This document shows positions 24,637 through 33,750 of a DNA stretch of 64,000 bases, in pieces. This stretch comes from Natronolimnobius sp. AArcel1 (GTDB lineage Archaea > Halobacteriota > Halobacteria > Halobacteriales > Natrialbaceae), in the NCBI RefSeq assembly GCF_011043775.1, contig NZ_JAAKXY010000002.1, positions 372,001 to 436,000 on the forward strand, read 5' to 3'. Position numbers and translations under genes: made by a program. Each line of letters starts with the position of its first letter. The stretch's first letter is position 1. The notes below the pieces were generated by a model, which saw only the letters and a program-made list of their open reading frames with translations, searched no databases and had not been told where the DNA came from.

Positions 24637-25818
24637 TCAGTCTGCCGTTCGGGGCTGCTGTGACGGGTCGATTGCGCCGCTTTTCTGGACGATGTCGAAC
24701 GCTGTCATCAGGTCCGAACGCGAGATCAGTCCGATGAGATCGCCGTTGTCGACGACGAGCAGGCGACCGATATCGTTGTCGCGCATTTTCTCGATTGCCT
24801 CCATCGCGTTCGATTCGGGCGTAATCGTCTCGAGGTCGGTCGTCATTACCTCTTCGACCGTGTAGGCCTCGCGCTCGACGGGATCAATCGAACGGGCGTC
24901 AGTGAGCGTGACGAGGCCGATCAGTCGATCGTCTTCCCAGCCGCTGCTTTCGATAACGGGATAGCCGGTGTGGCGTTCGGTGAACATGCGCTGGATTAGT
25001 GTTGCAACCGTCGTCTCGGGTGCAACCGTGTGAAGATCACCCGCTGGCGTCATGATGTCGGCGACAGTGACGTCCTGAAACGCCGCTTTCATCGTCACCT
25101 GTTGAGCCTCGCTCGAGGCCGCGATGTAGACGAAGAAGGCGACACCGATGAGGACGATGTTGAACGGTGGAATAAGGCCGAAAATCCCCATCAGTACTGC
25201 GAATATCTTGCCGACGCTTGCGGCCTGCTGCGTTGCCTGCGGGTAGGGCCGCGACCGGGCGAGAAAGGCCCGGAGGACGCGGCCGCCGTCCATCGGAAAC
25301 GCCGGAAGCATGTTGAACCCGGCGAGTGCGATGTTCAATATTGCAAGATAGCCAAGCACGAACCGTGCACCATCGAAACTGGCAGGCGTGATGTAAAAGA
25401 GCCCGAACGAAGCGATGCCGACGAGAATCGAGACGATTGGGCCGGCGATGGCGATGTTGAACTCCTTGCGCCAGTCTTCGGGCATTTCGGAGAGTGCAGC
25501 AACGCCGCCGAACAACCAGAGCGTGATCGAATCGATTGGGAAGCCGTATCGCTGGGCAGTCAGTGAGTGGCCCAGTTCGTGTAAAATGACGCCGACGAAC
25601 AACCCAACGGCGGCAATAAAGCCCAGAATCCAGGGTGTCATGCCACCAGTAATCGCCTCAGTATCAATTCCCGCCCCGAGTGCCGTATTCAACAACTCGG
25701 AGACGATATCGATCTGAAAGCCAATGAGATACGCAAAAAACGGCAACACGAGTAAAAACGTAATATCTAGCTTAATAGGAATACCAAACAGCGATCCAAT
25801 CCGGAAACTCCTCATCAT
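24637..25818 (-). CDS. Site-2 protease family (M50) membrane metalloprotease with CBS pair
   Basis: 393 residues from the ATG at 25816-25818; a second ATG follows immediately. It has six or so transmembrane helices. The zinc motif HELGH (80-84) lies in VILHELGHSLTAQRYG and the third ligand Asp177 in NMLPAFPMDGGRVLRA. The C-terminus (about 255-385) holds two CBS domains (VADIMTPAGDLHTVAPETTV and VEEVMTTDLETITPESNAME), which bind adenine nucleotides and may gate proteolysis. The family cleaves membrane-bound anti-sigma or regulator proteins; the target here is unknown. Confidence 0.9.
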   Translation of the reverse strand: MMRSFRIGSLFGIPIKLDITFLLVLPFFAYLIGFQIDIVSELLNTALGAGIDTEAITGGMTPWILGFIAAVGLFVGVILHELGHSLTAQRYGFPIDSITLWLFGGVAALSEMPEDWRKEFNIAIAGPIVSILVGIASFGLFYITPASFDGARFVLGYLAILNIALAGFNMLPAFPMDGGRVLRAFLARSRPYPQATQQAASVGKIFAVLMGIFGLIPPFNIVLIGVAFFVYIAASSEAQQVTMKAAFQDVTVADIMTPAGDLHTVAPETTVATLIQRMFTERHTGYPVIESSGWEDDRLIGLVTLTDARSIDPVEREAYTVEEVMTTDLETITPESNAMEAIEKMRDNDIGRLLVVDNGDLIGLISRSDLMTAFDIVQKSGAIDPSQQPRTAD

Positions 25819-26122
25819 GCGATATGCTACCTGTCTCTGTCTTAGCGGCGCCGGCAGTAAGAGGTTTCGCGTCACCGCACTCGAGTGCCGGCTTCAGATG
25901 GCGTCGCGGCGAGTGTCCATACAGTAGTTGCGGATAGCTGTCGGACGTCACTCCAGTGCGAGCCAGCCAAATATACCCTATACAGCCTCGGGAAGGACTC
26001 TCTCGTCACTTGAGCCCGACGTATTCGGTGCTCGAGGCTGCCGATTTGAGCCAGCCAAACTCGAGACCGCGGTTCGAAGGCTTTATCCGCTCGGTAGGCT
26101 TCCGTTTTCGTAAGTAACCACC
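25819..26122. other. Intergenic region upstream of rpl10e with a 12-nt direct repeat
   Basis: A divergent promoter region of 304 nt. GAGCCAGCCAAA occurs at 25960-25971 and again at 26048-26059. A TATA-like CTTTATCC (26081-26088) precedes rpl10e. No gene is seen. Confidence 0.5.
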
Positions 26123-26653
26123 ATGTCCGACAAACCTGCCTCCATGTACCGGGAGATCAGTAAGCCGGCCTACACGCGCCGCGAGTACATTACTGGGATT
26201 CCGGGTTCGAAGATTGCACAGCACAAGATGGGCGACCTCACCAAGGACCCCGAAGATTACCCGATTCAGATCAGCCTCGTCACCGAGGAAGAGGTCCAGA
26301 TCCGTCACGGATCGCTCGAGGCCTCGCGTCTGTCGGCAAACCGCCACATGCTGAAAAACGCAGGCGAGTTCCAGTACAAGATGATCCTGCGCAAGTTCCC
26401 ACACCACGTCATCCGTGAGAACAAGCAGGCAACCGGTGCGGGTGCAGACCGTGTGTCCGACGGGATGCGTCAGGCATTCGGGAAAATCGTCGGCACCGCA
26501 GCCCGGATCGACGAGGGCGAGCGCATCTTCACCGTCTGGTGTGACGTTGAAGACGCCGAGTTCGCGAAAGAAGCGTTCCGCCGCGCCTACAACAAGATCT
26601 CGCCGCCGTGCCGTATCGTCATCGAGAAAGGCGAAGAAGAACTGATCGCATAA
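26123..26653 (+). CDS. rpl10e: Large-subunit ribosomal protein L10e (uL16)
   Basis: 176 residues, the usual archaeal length. The start [34 protein letters not shown], the central [17 protein letters not shown] and [20 protein letters not shown] are characteristic of uL16/L10e. The protein sits near the tRNA elbow in the 50S subunit. It is monocistronic, with a TATA box 35-42 nt before the ATG. Confidence 0.97.
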   Translation: MSDKPASMYREISKPAYTRREYITGIPGSKIAQHKMGDLTKDPEDYPIQISLVTEEEVQIRHGSLEASRLSANRHMLKNAGEFQYKMILRKFPHHVIRENKQATGAGADRVSDGMRQAFGKIVGTAARIDEGERIFTVWCDVEDAEFAKEAFRRAYNKISPPCRIVIEKGEEELIA

Positions 26654-26744
26654 CGCCACCTTTTTCGCTCCGTTCGTTCTGCATCACCAAGAGCGGAGCC
26701 GCTGTTTGATTCGCCGTCACTCGAGCAACCCGTCTCGAGGCACC

Positions 26745-26752
26745 TTTTTATC
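26745..26752 (+). promoter_or_regulatory. TATA box of the RimK-like gene
   Basis: TTTTTATC, 22-29 nt before the ATG at 26774, predicts a leaderless mRNA. Confidence 0.55.
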
Positions 26753-26773
26753 GCTTCCATCCCGAGTTTCGGT

Positions 26774-27649
26774 ATGATCGATCTCGCGGTCGCCAACGAC
26801 ACGGAGACGTTCCAGCGGATGCGCGACCCGCTTGCCGAACGCGGTGTGCAGGTCCATCATGTGCCCGCGAGTGAACGGACTGTCGACCTCGCAGACCCAC
26901 CGTGGAGCCCTGATGAGTACGACGCCGGCTACGTCTATCCCGGCCGGATCATGGAGGGTGGCGTTGCGGATGCATTTCTCGAGGTGCCGTGGCTCAACGA
27001 CCACGAGGCGGTGTTGACCTCGCGAAATAAGGCTGAAGTAATCGCACGACTCGAGCGCGCTGATCTGCCGGTGCCGCGATCAGTCTATGTCTCGAACGAC
27101 GTGAGTGAGGCGACGCTGGCCGACGTATTCGAGCGGTTCGAGCCACCCGTTGTTGTCAAGCCGAACTCGACGACGCGAGGGACCGGCGTTGCGAAAGCCC
27201 ACGATGTCGACTCGTTTCTGGGCATCTGTGACTACCTCTCGCTGGTTCACAACTACAAGGCAACGGGTGATCGCTCGTTTCTGGTTCAGGAGTACCTGCC
27301 GGATGCGGTCGACTACCGGGTGATGGTACTCGAGGGCGAGTACGTCGGCGCGGTCGAGCGTCGACTTCCCGAGTCAGCCGTTTCAGACGGCCAGTGGAAG
27401 CACAACGTCCACCGCGGAGCCGAGGCCACAGGCGTTTCGCTGCCGGACCGGCATCGCGAACTCGCCGAAGCCGTTGCTGCAGAACTCGAGATTCCGTTTC
27501 TCGGCGTCGATCTCCTCGAGACTGGAGAGCGGCTGGTGGTCAACGAGACGAACGCTCGGCCGACGATTGATGAGGAGACGAAGTACGAGCCGGGGTTTTA
27601 TGACCGGCTGGCGGCGACGATTCGGTCGCTTCCCCCCGCGTCGACGTAG
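26774..27649 (+). CDS. RimK-like ATP-grasp ligase
   Basis: 291 residues. ATP-grasp signs: EPPVVVKPNSTTRGTGVAKA (ATP-binding lysine), SFLVQEYLPDAVDYRVMVLE and the metal-binding end LGVDLLETGERLVVNETNAR. The N-terminal pre-ATP-grasp domain contains YVYPGRIMEGG. RimK-type enzymes add amino acids (often glutamate) to protein, cofactor or peptide acceptors. Here the acceptor is unknown; the adjacent L10e gene tempts a link to ribosomal modification, but the genes have separate promoters. Confidence 0.85.
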   Translation: MIDLAVANDTETFQRMRDPLAERGVQVHHVPASERTVDLADPPWSPDEYDAGYVYPGRIMEGGVADAFLEVPWLNDHEAVLTSRNKAEVIARLERADLPVPRSVYVSNDVSEATLADVFERFEPPVVVKPNSTTRGTGVAKAHDVDSFLGICDYLSLVHNYKATGDRSFLVQEYLPDAVDYRVMVLEGEYVGAVERRLPESAVSDGQWKHNVHRGAEATGVSLPDRHRELAEAVAAELEIPFLGVDLLETGERLVVNETNARPTIDEETKYEPGFYDRLAATIRSLPPAST

Positions 27650-27714
27650 CTTACGAGTGCGTCTCAGCGTGGGGTCGACAGAAAACGAGACCGAAGCGAC
27701 CGCGATGCCCTGTC

Positions 27715-28116
27715 TTACTCGAGGCTGATGTCCGACGATTCCTCGGCCGGGTCAAAGACGACCTCGAGGACGCCGTTGTTGTACGTGGCGGAGGCCGTGT
27801 GTTCGTTGACGCGGGTCGGCAGTGAGACGCGCTCGTCGTACTGACGGTGCTCGCTGCCGGCAGAGATTGTCAGTGTTTTGCCGTCGCACTCGAGTTCGAT
27901 GTTGTCTTTTTCGACACCGGGGAGGTCGGCGACGACGCGGAGTTCCTCGTCGGTTTCGTGGATGTCCACGTGGGTGTCCATGCCGAATCCGTTGTCGGTA
28001 GCGGTCGATGAATCGAAGTCAACGTTCGCATCGGCTCCGTTCATCATGTCGTTCATCATACGTTCAATTTCGCGAAACAGGTCGTCGAAGGGTTCGTCGC
28101 GGTCGTCTCGGCGCAT
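27715..28116 (-). CDS. Hsp20 / alpha-crystallin family chaperone
   Basis: 133 residues from the ATG at 28114-28116; a TTG nine codons earlier is in frame. It has the alpha-crystallin core: DTHVDIHETDEELRVVADLP, GVEKDNIELECDGKTLTISA, then the A-x-x-x-n-GVL motif ATYNNGVLEVVFDP. The N-terminal arm is acidic and Met-rich (IERMMNDMMNGAD). It holds unfolding proteins in solution as an ATP-independent oligomer. It is convergent with the RimK-like gene. Confidence 0.93.
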   Translation of the reverse strand: MRRDDRDEPFDDLFREIERMMNDMMNGADANVDFDSSTATDNGFGMDTHVDIHETDEELRVVADLPGVEKDNIELECDGKTLTISAGSEHRQYDERVSLPTRVNEHTASATYNNGVLEVVFDPAEESSDISLE

Positions 28117-28211
28117 GGGTGTCCATAGGGAAGGGAGGTCCAAAAACTTTCCCCGCCGTCTGACGTTCGTGAGGAGAGACGATGATCTGTGACGACCCGA
28201 ATAGGCAGCGA

Positions 28212-29279
28212 CTAGTCCGCAGTCTGCCGATCCGCAGTAATCTCTTTGCGGTCGCTCAATCGAGTGCTGCCGATCCCGAGTGTTTCGTTCGTGAGTGCTC
28301 TGCTTTCCGGGCCGGTGAGATGTCCTGAGAGCGCACGGATCGCATCGACGTTTTCGGGCACGACGTCGGATTCCTGGTGAATCGCCTGCATACAGTAGAG
28401 GTCGTTGCCCTCGAGTGTGAGCGACTCCTCCCAGATGCAGTTCTCCCAGATGTCACCACGCGGGCGTCCGGCATCGAGGGCGAAGTCCTTGAGCGTGCCA
28501 GCGCCGTCGATGCCGGCATACTCGGGGATAGTGAGGAGTCGGTCCTCATCCTGAAAGTGCTCGCGAACGGCCGCAATATCCTCGGGCGCGTTCTCGAGAG
28601 TGACGTTGACAGTGTGAAGGTGCATCATCGTCGTCGGCACCTTCAGGCCGATGGTGTCAATGTCGAGTTCGGGGAAGACGGTCTGGACATCGGGACCGTG
28701 GTGCGACGGGATCGACACTGGGTCCGGGACTGCGTCGTTGATCGGACCGCGGCCGGTTTGGTCGGGGTCGCCACCGCGACGGACCAGCGTCACGCGGGCC
28801 TTCTCGATACCGTAGTTCTCGTAGAGGGGCGCAAGAAAGCGCGACAGACCGGTCGTATTACAAGAGACGACGCGGACGTAATCGGCGTCTTCGGCCTCGT
28901 CGTAGTTGACGCGCGCGTTGAAACTCACTTCGGCGACGGTCGCATCCTCACCGCCCTGAAACAGCGCCGGCGTCTCGTGGCGTTCGTACAGTGGGCGGTT
29001 CTGTGCGCCGATTCCGGAGGGCGTTGCATCGACGATAACATCGCTTTCGGCGACCAGGTCATCAACCGTGCCTGCGAGGTCGATACCGATGTCGCGAAAG
29101 CCATCAGCGCGATCCTCGTCGGCGGCGTAGACGGGGTACTCCGCCTCGGCAGCGCCGACTGCGACGTAATCCGGACTTCGTTTTGCGACGCCGTGGACCG
29201 TCATGTCGGGCTGTGCCCGGACTGCATCCGCAACACGTTTGCCGATGGTTCCGTACCCGTTAATTCCGACCCGTATCAT
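28212..29279 (-). CDS. gap: Type II (archaeal) glyceraldehyde-3-phosphate dehydrogenase
   Basis: 355 residues from ATG 29277-29279. The frame runs further upstream into the divergent promoter, but the Rossmann start [20 protein letters not shown] fixes the N-terminus. The catalytic Cys140 lies in [13 protein letters not shown]. This archaeal enzyme class interconverts glyceraldehyde 3-phosphate and 1,3-bisphosphoglycerate with NAD(P). In Haloferax the type II enzyme serves mainly gluconeogenesis. It is divergent from the type I enzyme (29537), with 257 nt containing likely regulator sites between them. Confidence 0.95.
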   Translation of the reverse strand: MIRVGINGYGTIGKRVADAVRAQPDMTVHGVAKRSPDYVAVGAAEAEYPVYAADEDRADGFRDIGIDLAGTVDDLVAESDVIVDATPSGIGAQNRPLYERHETPALFQGGEDATVAEVSFNARVNYDEAEDADYVRVVSCNTTGLSRFLAPLYENYGIEKARVTLVRRGGDPDQTGRGPINDAVPDPVSIPSHHGPDVQTVFPELDIDTIGLKVPTTMMHLHTVNVTLENAPEDIAAVREHFQDEDRLLTIPEYAGIDGAGTLKDFALDAGRPRGDIWENCIWEESLTLEGNDLYCMQAIHQESDVVPENVDAIRALSGHLTGPESRALTNETLGIGSTRLSDRKEITADRQTAD

Positions 29280-29303
29280 ACGGGTCGCACTCCACCGCGA
29301 ACA

Positions 29304-29312
29304 CTCATAACT
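29304..29312 (-). promoter_or_regulatory. Candidate TATA box of type II gap
   Basis: On the minus strand AGTTATGAG is centred about 29 nt before the ATG and fits a leaderless start, though it is a weak match. Confidence 0.4.
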
Positions 29313-29337
29313 GTTTTGCAGGTAATTGATAGATCTT

Positions 29338-29353
29338 AACTCATAATTGAGTA
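29338..29353. promoter_or_regulatory. TrmB-like site in the divergent gap promoter
   Basis: AACT-N7-GAGTA differs in one base from TACT-N7/8-GAGTA, the site described for the sugar regulator TrmB of Halobacterium. It includes the perfect palindrome ACTCA-N4-TGAGT (29339-29352) and lies about 25-30 nt upstream of the candidate TATA box of type II gap. Confidence 0.5.
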
Positions 29354-29451
29354 GTCTGGAGCCGAATGGGACGCCTTGGTGTGGTACTGTGTACACACCC
29401 ACATAGTAGGATGTGTTTGAACTATGGTAGGTGTCCCCGTAGGAACCTAAT

Positions 29452-29469
29452 TACTTCGTTGTTGAAGTA
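29452..29469. promoter_or_regulatory. Palindrome TACTTC-N6-GAAGTA upstream of type I gap
   Basis: Perfect 6-bp arms with spacer GTTGTT, centred about 50 nt upstream of the type I gap TATA box. Its TACT...AGTA ends resemble the TrmB site but with different spacing. A further imperfect inverted repeat (GGTGT...ACACC) lies at 29378-29399. Confidence 0.5.
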
Positions 29470-29505
29470 CGTTCACAATACACTTTCGTTTCGCGTGGGA
29501 CAACA

Positions 29506-29514
29506 ACTTTAACC
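29506..29514 (+). promoter_or_regulatory. TATA box of type I gap
   Basis: ACTTTAACC lies 23-31 nt before the ATG at 29537 and fits a leaderless mRNA. Confidence 0.5.
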
Positions 29515-29536
29515 ACGGAACTCCTACTACTCAGTT

Positions 29537-30610
29537 ATGAGTGAACATTCGTACACCGGGGACGCGGAGCGAGACGGAACGCTCCGAATCGGGCTCAACG
29601 GGTTTGGCCGAATCGGGCGGAACGTGTTGCGCGCCTCACTCGAGAACGACGCCGTCGAAATCGTCGCTATCAACGACGTAATGGACAACGACGATATGGC
29701 GTATCTGCTCGAGTACGACTCCGTCCACGGCCGCCTCGAGGACGTCTCCCGCGACGGTGACGTGCTCTCGGTCGGTGACCACGACGTGCAACTGCTCTCT
29801 GAGCGTGACCCCTCGACGCTGCCGTGGGACGACCTCGATGTCGATGTCGCCTTCGAGGCAACCGGCCTGTTTCGGACACACGACGAGGCCGCACAACATC
29901 TCGAGGCCGGCGCAGACAAGGTCCTTATCTCCGCGCCACCGAAAGGCGAGAAGGAAGTCCAGACCGTCGTCTACGGCGTCAACCATGACGATTACGACGG
30001 CGAGGACGTCGTCTCGAACGCCTCCTGTACCACGAACTCCGTCGCACCCGTCGTCAAAGTTCTCGACGAGGAGTTCGGCATCGAATCCGGCCTGCTGACG
30101 ACCGTCCACGCCTACACCGGCACGCAGAACCTCATCGACGGCCCGCTTGGCAAGCGCCGCCGTGGCCGTGCCGCCGCCGAAAACATCATCCCAACCTCGA
30201 CTGGCGCTGCCATCGCCACCACCGAAGTCCTGCCCCAGCTCGAGGGCAAACTCGACGGGATGGCAATGCGCGTACCCGTGCCAAACGGCTCGATCACCGA
30301 CCTCACCGTTGATCTCGAGGCTGATGTGACGAAAGACGAACTCGCAGACGCCATCCGCGACGCAGCTGACGACGAACTCGCTGGCATTCTTGGCTACACC
30401 GACGAAGAGATCGTTTCCCGTGATATCGTTGGCCTGCCGTTCTCGTCCTATGTCGACCTCGAGGGCTCGATGGTGCTCGAAGGCGGCCTCGTGAAGGTCA
30501 TCACCTGGTACGACAACGAGTACGGCTTCTCGAACCGGATGCTCGATCTGGCCGAGTACGTCGTCGCTGAAGCCGACGATGTCACCGCCGAAGAGGCTGC
30601 AACCCACTGA
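29537..30610 (+). CDS. gap: Type I (bacterial-type) glyceraldehyde-3-phosphate dehydrogenase
   Basis: 357 residues. The Rossmann motif is RIGLNGFGRIGRNVLRASLE, the acidic VAINDVMD suggests NAD use, the catalytic Cys164 lies in SNASCTTNSVAPV and the activating His191 in TVHAYTGTQNLIDG. The C-terminus WYDNEYGFSNRMLDLAEYV is classical. In haloarchaea this enzyme, of bacterial origin, serves the catabolic direction. It is followed 50 nt later by pgk, the next pathway step, which has its own TATA box. The region between this gene and the divergent type II gap carries candidate TrmB sites. Confidence 0.96.
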   Translation: MSEHSYTGDAERDGTLRIGLNGFGRIGRNVLRASLENDAVEIVAINDVMDNDDMAYLLEYDSVHGRLEDVSRDGDVLSVGDHDVQLLSERDPSTLPWDDLDVDVAFEATGLFRTHDEAAQHLEAGADKVLISAPPKGEKEVQTVVYGVNHDDYDGEDVVSNASCTTNSVAPVVKVLDEEFGIESGLLTTVHAYTGTQNLIDGPLGKRRRGRAAAENIIPTSTGAAIATTEVLPQLEGKLDGMAMRVPVPNGSITDLTVDLEADVTKDELADAIRDAADDELAGILGYTDEEIVSRDIVGLPFSSYVDLEGSMVLEGGLVKVITWYDNEYGFSNRMLDLAEYVVAEADDVTAEEAATH

Positions 30611-30628
30611 TCGCCGCCGTTCTTTGAA

Positions 30629-30636
30629 CTTTTAAG
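30629..30636 (+). promoter_or_regulatory. TATA box of pgk
   Basis: ACTTTTAAG-like sequence about 28 nt before the ATG at 30661 suggests that pgk can be transcribed separately from gap as a leaderless mRNA. Confidence 0.5.
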
Positions 30637-30660
30637 CAACTTCGCCGACTGATAGTACCT

Positions 30661-31890
30661 ATGACGACATTTCAGACCATCGACGACCTCGATCCAGGAC
30701 AGCGTGTACTAATCCGCATCGACATCAACGCCCCCGTCGAGGACGGGGACGTCCAGGACAACCGCCGGTTCGAACGCCACGCCGAGACCATCGCCGAACT
30801 ACTCAGTGACGACCACGCCGTCGCCATCCTCGCCCATCAAGGCCGACCGGGCCGGGATACGTTCGTCTCGCTCGAGCAACACGCCGACATCCTCGCTGAT
30901 CACCTCGAGCAGGAGGTCGGCTTCGTTGCCGACACCTTCGGCGAGGACGCACTCGAGGCGATTTCGACACTCGAGGGCGGCGAGGCACTCGTCCTCGAGA
31001 ACGCGCGGATGTGCGATGAGGAGTTACCCGAGGAAGAGCCAGACGTGAAAGCCGAGACGGAGTTCGTCCAGACGCTCGCGCCCGAGTTCGACGCCTACGT
31101 CAACGACGCGTATTCCGCGGCCCACCGCTCGCATGCCTCGCTCGTGGGCTTCCCGCGCGTCATGGACGCCTACGCGGGTCGCGTGATGGAAGCCGAGTAC
31201 ACCGCAAACTCGGCGATTCAGGAGCGGGAGTTCGACGGTCCCGTCACGATGGTACTCGGCGGGACGAAAGCCGAGGACCTGATTCCCGTTATCGAGCAGG
31301 TCGACGACACCGTCGACCGGTTCTGTCTCGGTGGCATCGTCGGTGAACTCTTCCTGCGCGCCGACGGCTACGACGTCGGGTACGATGTCGAGGGCACCGA
31401 CTTTTTCGACCACCAGTGGGACGAGCATCAGGAGACTATCGAGCGCGTCCTCTCCGAGTACGGCGATCGCCTGCATCTCGCGAGTGACCTCGCGTACGAG
31501 AGCAGCGAGGCGTCGTCCGATGACGACGCCGGCGAGCGCGCCGAGGCCGCTGTTGCGGACATCGAGAAGGAGACGTCGTATCTCGATGTGGGGAGCGAGA
31601 CCGCTGGTGAGTATGCCGACCTCGTCCGCGACTCCGACGCCGTCTTCGTCAAAGGCGCACTCGGCGTCTTCGAAGACGAGCGCTTTGCCGACGGCACCGT
31701 TTCCGTCCTCTCGGCTATCGCCGAAACCGACTGCTTCTCCGTCGTCGGCGGCGGCGACACCTCCCGCTCGATTTCGATGTACGGCCTCGAGGAAGCGGAC
31801 TTCGGCCACGTCTCTGTCGCCGGCGGTGCCTACGTCCGTGCGCTGACTGGCGAGGGACTGGTCGGCGTCGAGGTCCTCGAGCAGGCCTAA
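30661..31890 (+). CDS. pgk: Phosphoglycerate kinase
   Basis: 409 residues. Family motifs: VLIRIDINAPVEDGDVQDNR, the substrate-binding AILAHQGRPGRD, YVNDAYSAAHRSHASLVGFP, the hinge MVLGGTKAEDLIPVIE, and the nucleotide-binding VFVKGALGVFED with VVGGGDTSRSISMYG. It transfers phosphate between 1,3-bisphosphoglycerate and ADP. The residues around 275-295 form an acidic haloarchaeal insertion. It is part of a gap-pgk block; an aminopeptidase gene follows on the same strand. Confidence 0.97.
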   Translation: MTTFQTIDDLDPGQRVLIRIDINAPVEDGDVQDNRRFERHAETIAELLSDDHAVAILAHQGRPGRDTFVSLEQHADILADHLEQEVGFVADTFGEDALEAISTLEGGEALVLENARMCDEELPEEEPDVKAETEFVQTLAPEFDAYVNDAYSAAHRSHASLVGFPRVMDAYAGRVMEAEYTANSAIQEREFDGPVTMVLGGTKAEDLIPVIEQVDDTVDRFCLGGIVGELFLRADGYDVGYDVEGTDFFDHQWDEHQETIERVLSEYGDRLHLASDLAYESSEASSDDDAGERAEAAVADIEKETSYLDVGSETAGEYADLVRDSDAVFVKGALGVFEDERFADGTVSVLSAIAETDCFSVVGGGDTSRSISMYGLEEADFGHVSVAGGAYVRALTGEGLVGVEVLEQA

Positions 31891-31992
31891 CAATCCCAGC
31901 GTTCTCGAGGACCGTCATGGATGGGTGAGAATCACACTACGGCGTCCGAATCGGGGATAACATCTATCGGCGTGCTCGACACACATACAGGT

Positions 31993-32940
31993 ATGTCAGA
32001 ACTCCGTGCTGGTGCCGAAACTGCCGTACGACAGTGTCTGGACCTTGTAGCCGACGAATCCTGTGTGATCGTGACCGACGACAAGCGCGAACCGATTGGT
32101 GAGGCGCTGTACGAGGTCGCACGCGAGATCACCGACGACGTGTCGTTGCTTCGATTTCCACCGGGCGACCAACACGGTGCCGAGCCATCCGCGCCCGTCG
32201 CCGCGGCGATGCAGAGAGCCGATACGTTCCTCGCACCGACGACGAAGAGCCTGAGCCACACCCGCGCTCGCTCCGATGCAACCGACGCGGGTGCCCGCGG
32301 AGCGACCCTGCCGGGAATCACTGAGGAAGTCTTTATTACCGGCCTCGACGCCGATTACGACCGAATCCGCACGGAGTGTGAACGCACCATCGAACGCGTC
32401 TCCGGTGCCGACGAGATCCGCGTCACGACCGATCGTGGCACCGACATCACGTTCGAACTTGGCAACCGGGAATGGTTCGACGACACCGGCGACGTGAGCG
32501 CAGCAGGCTCGTTTTCGAATCTCCCCGCCGGCGAGGTGTTCATCAGTCCCGAATCCGCCGAGGGAACCTACATTGTCGACGGTACGATGCGCCCCCACGG
32601 CCTGCTCGAGGACGGCCACGAACTCGAGTTCGTCGTCGAGGACGGCTACGTAACAGAGATTTCAGACGACGAGATTCGACAGCAGGTCGAAGAAGGCGCT
32701 ACCGAAGTCGGCGATGCAGCATACAATCTCGCGGAACTCGGTATTGGAACGAACGTCGGCGTGACGGAACTCATCGGCTCGGTTCTGCTTGATGAGAAAG
32801 CCGCCGGAACCGTCCACATCGCAATCGGCGACAACGCCGGTATCGGCGGCGAGACGGAAGCGCCGCTGCATCTGGACGGTATCGTCCGCGACCCGACGGT
32901 CTACGTGGATGGCGAGGAACTCGAGTTACCCGAAGCGTAG
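31993..32940 (+). CDS. M29-like aminopeptidase
   Basis: 315 residues from ATG 31993 (MSELRAGAETAVRQCL); the frame is open from an ATG at 31921, but the added 24 residues look like untranslated leader. Conserved blocks: PTTKSLSHTRARSDATDAGA, NLPAGEVFISPESAEGTYIV (metal-binding glutamates), ELGIGTNVGVTELIGSVLLD and AAGTVHIAIGDN. The family removes N-terminal residues from peptides using two metal ions. It lies between pgk and a zinc-finger gene. Confidence 0.85.
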   Translation: MSELRAGAETAVRQCLDLVADESCVIVTDDKREPIGEALYEVAREITDDVSLLRFPPGDQHGAEPSAPVAAAMQRADTFLAPTTKSLSHTRARSDATDAGARGATLPGITEEVFITGLDADYDRIRTECERTIERVSGADEIRVTTDRGTDITFELGNREWFDDTGDVSAAGSFSNLPAGEVFISPESAEGTYIVDGTMRPHGLLEDGHELEFVVEDGYVTEISDDEIRQQVEEGATEVGDAAYNLAELGIGTNVGVTELIGSVLLDEKAAGTVHIAIGDNAGIGGETEAPLHLDGIVRDPTVYVDGEELELPEA

Positions 32941-33015
32941 GGCCGCCAGCGAGAGTGTTTCACGTCGTAGGCCCGGTCCAATCGCCTTTTCAATGTGTGG
33001 CGTCTACACGATGCT

Positions 33016-33675
33016 ATGAACGATATTCCGGACCGCGTTCCAACGCCCTGTCCGTCGTGCTCGCCGGACCTCGAGACGGTCCACGAGGTGCTGACGACGA
33101 GCGAGGGTGGCGGAACCGTCACCGTCCGCTGCAGCGAGTGCGCACACGTCCACAAGGTACAGCCAGAACAAGAACGCGAGGTCACCCTCGATGTTGTCGT
33201 CTCTCAGGACGGCGAATCATTCACAGCGAATGTCACCGCACCCGAGGACGAACTGATCGAAGTCGGCGACGAGTTTATTCTCGAGACGGATGAAGTCCTC
33301 TCGACCGTTCGCGTCACTAGTGTCGAACTCACCGGGCACCGTCGACGCGAGGAAGCGCCGGCAGACGAAATCGAGACTGTCTGGAGTCGCGAGGTCGACA
33401 ACGTGGCGGTCAACGTCACGATCCACCCACAGGATGGCTCTCGAGACGATAGCCGCGGGATCACGGTTCACGTTCCCGGCGACTACGAGTTCGAAGTTGG
33501 CACAACCGAGAGCTTCGGCGAAGACGAGTTCGAAATCGATGCGTACGTTGTCCGCGACGATGCCTCGGGCTACCACCGCGACCGCTACGAGATGGAAGGC
33601 GACACTGTCCTCGCAAAGGACGCAAAGCGCGTCTACGCCTACGACGAACAGACCAGCGCCTGGTCTGCCTGGTAA
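33016..33675 (+). CDS. HVO_0476-type zinc finger protein
   Basis: 219 residues from ATG 33016. An N-terminal zinc ribbon uses Cys12/Cys15 (CPSC) and Cys39/Cys42 (CSEC). The remainder is beta-rich, with EVTLDVVVSQDGESFTANVT, IEVGDEFILETDEVLSTVRV and DNVAVNVTIHPQDGSRDDSR. Relatives lie beside the gap/pgk genes in other haloarchaea, as recalled from Haloferax gene order. No function is known; the ribbon suggests nucleic-acid or protein binding. Confidence 0.85.
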   Translation: MNDIPDRVPTPCPSCSPDLETVHEVLTTSEGGGTVTVRCSECAHVHKVQPEQEREVTLDVVVSQDGESFTANVTAPEDELIEVGDEFILETDEVLSTVRVTSVELTGHRRREEAPADEIETVWSREVDNVAVNVTIHPQDGSRDDSRGITVHVPGDYEFEVGTTESFGEDEFEIDAYVVRDDASGYHRDRYEMEGDTVLAKDAKRVYAYDEQTSAWSAW

Positions 33676-33750
33676 GACCAGGGTTCTGTCCTGTCTTCTA
33701 CCGTAACATGCAGTGGCGACTCTATTCCGTTGGACGCCCTAGAGGTGGGT

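Noticed and set aside
28377-29339. 320-codon + frame opposite type II gap
   Set aside because: Same reason; the minus strand encodes a complete GAPDH with its catalytic Cys.
29636-30607. 323-codon minus-strand frame opposite type I gap
   Set aside because: Mirror frame of a conserved enzyme gene; translation is Val/Gly/Asp-rich without motifs.
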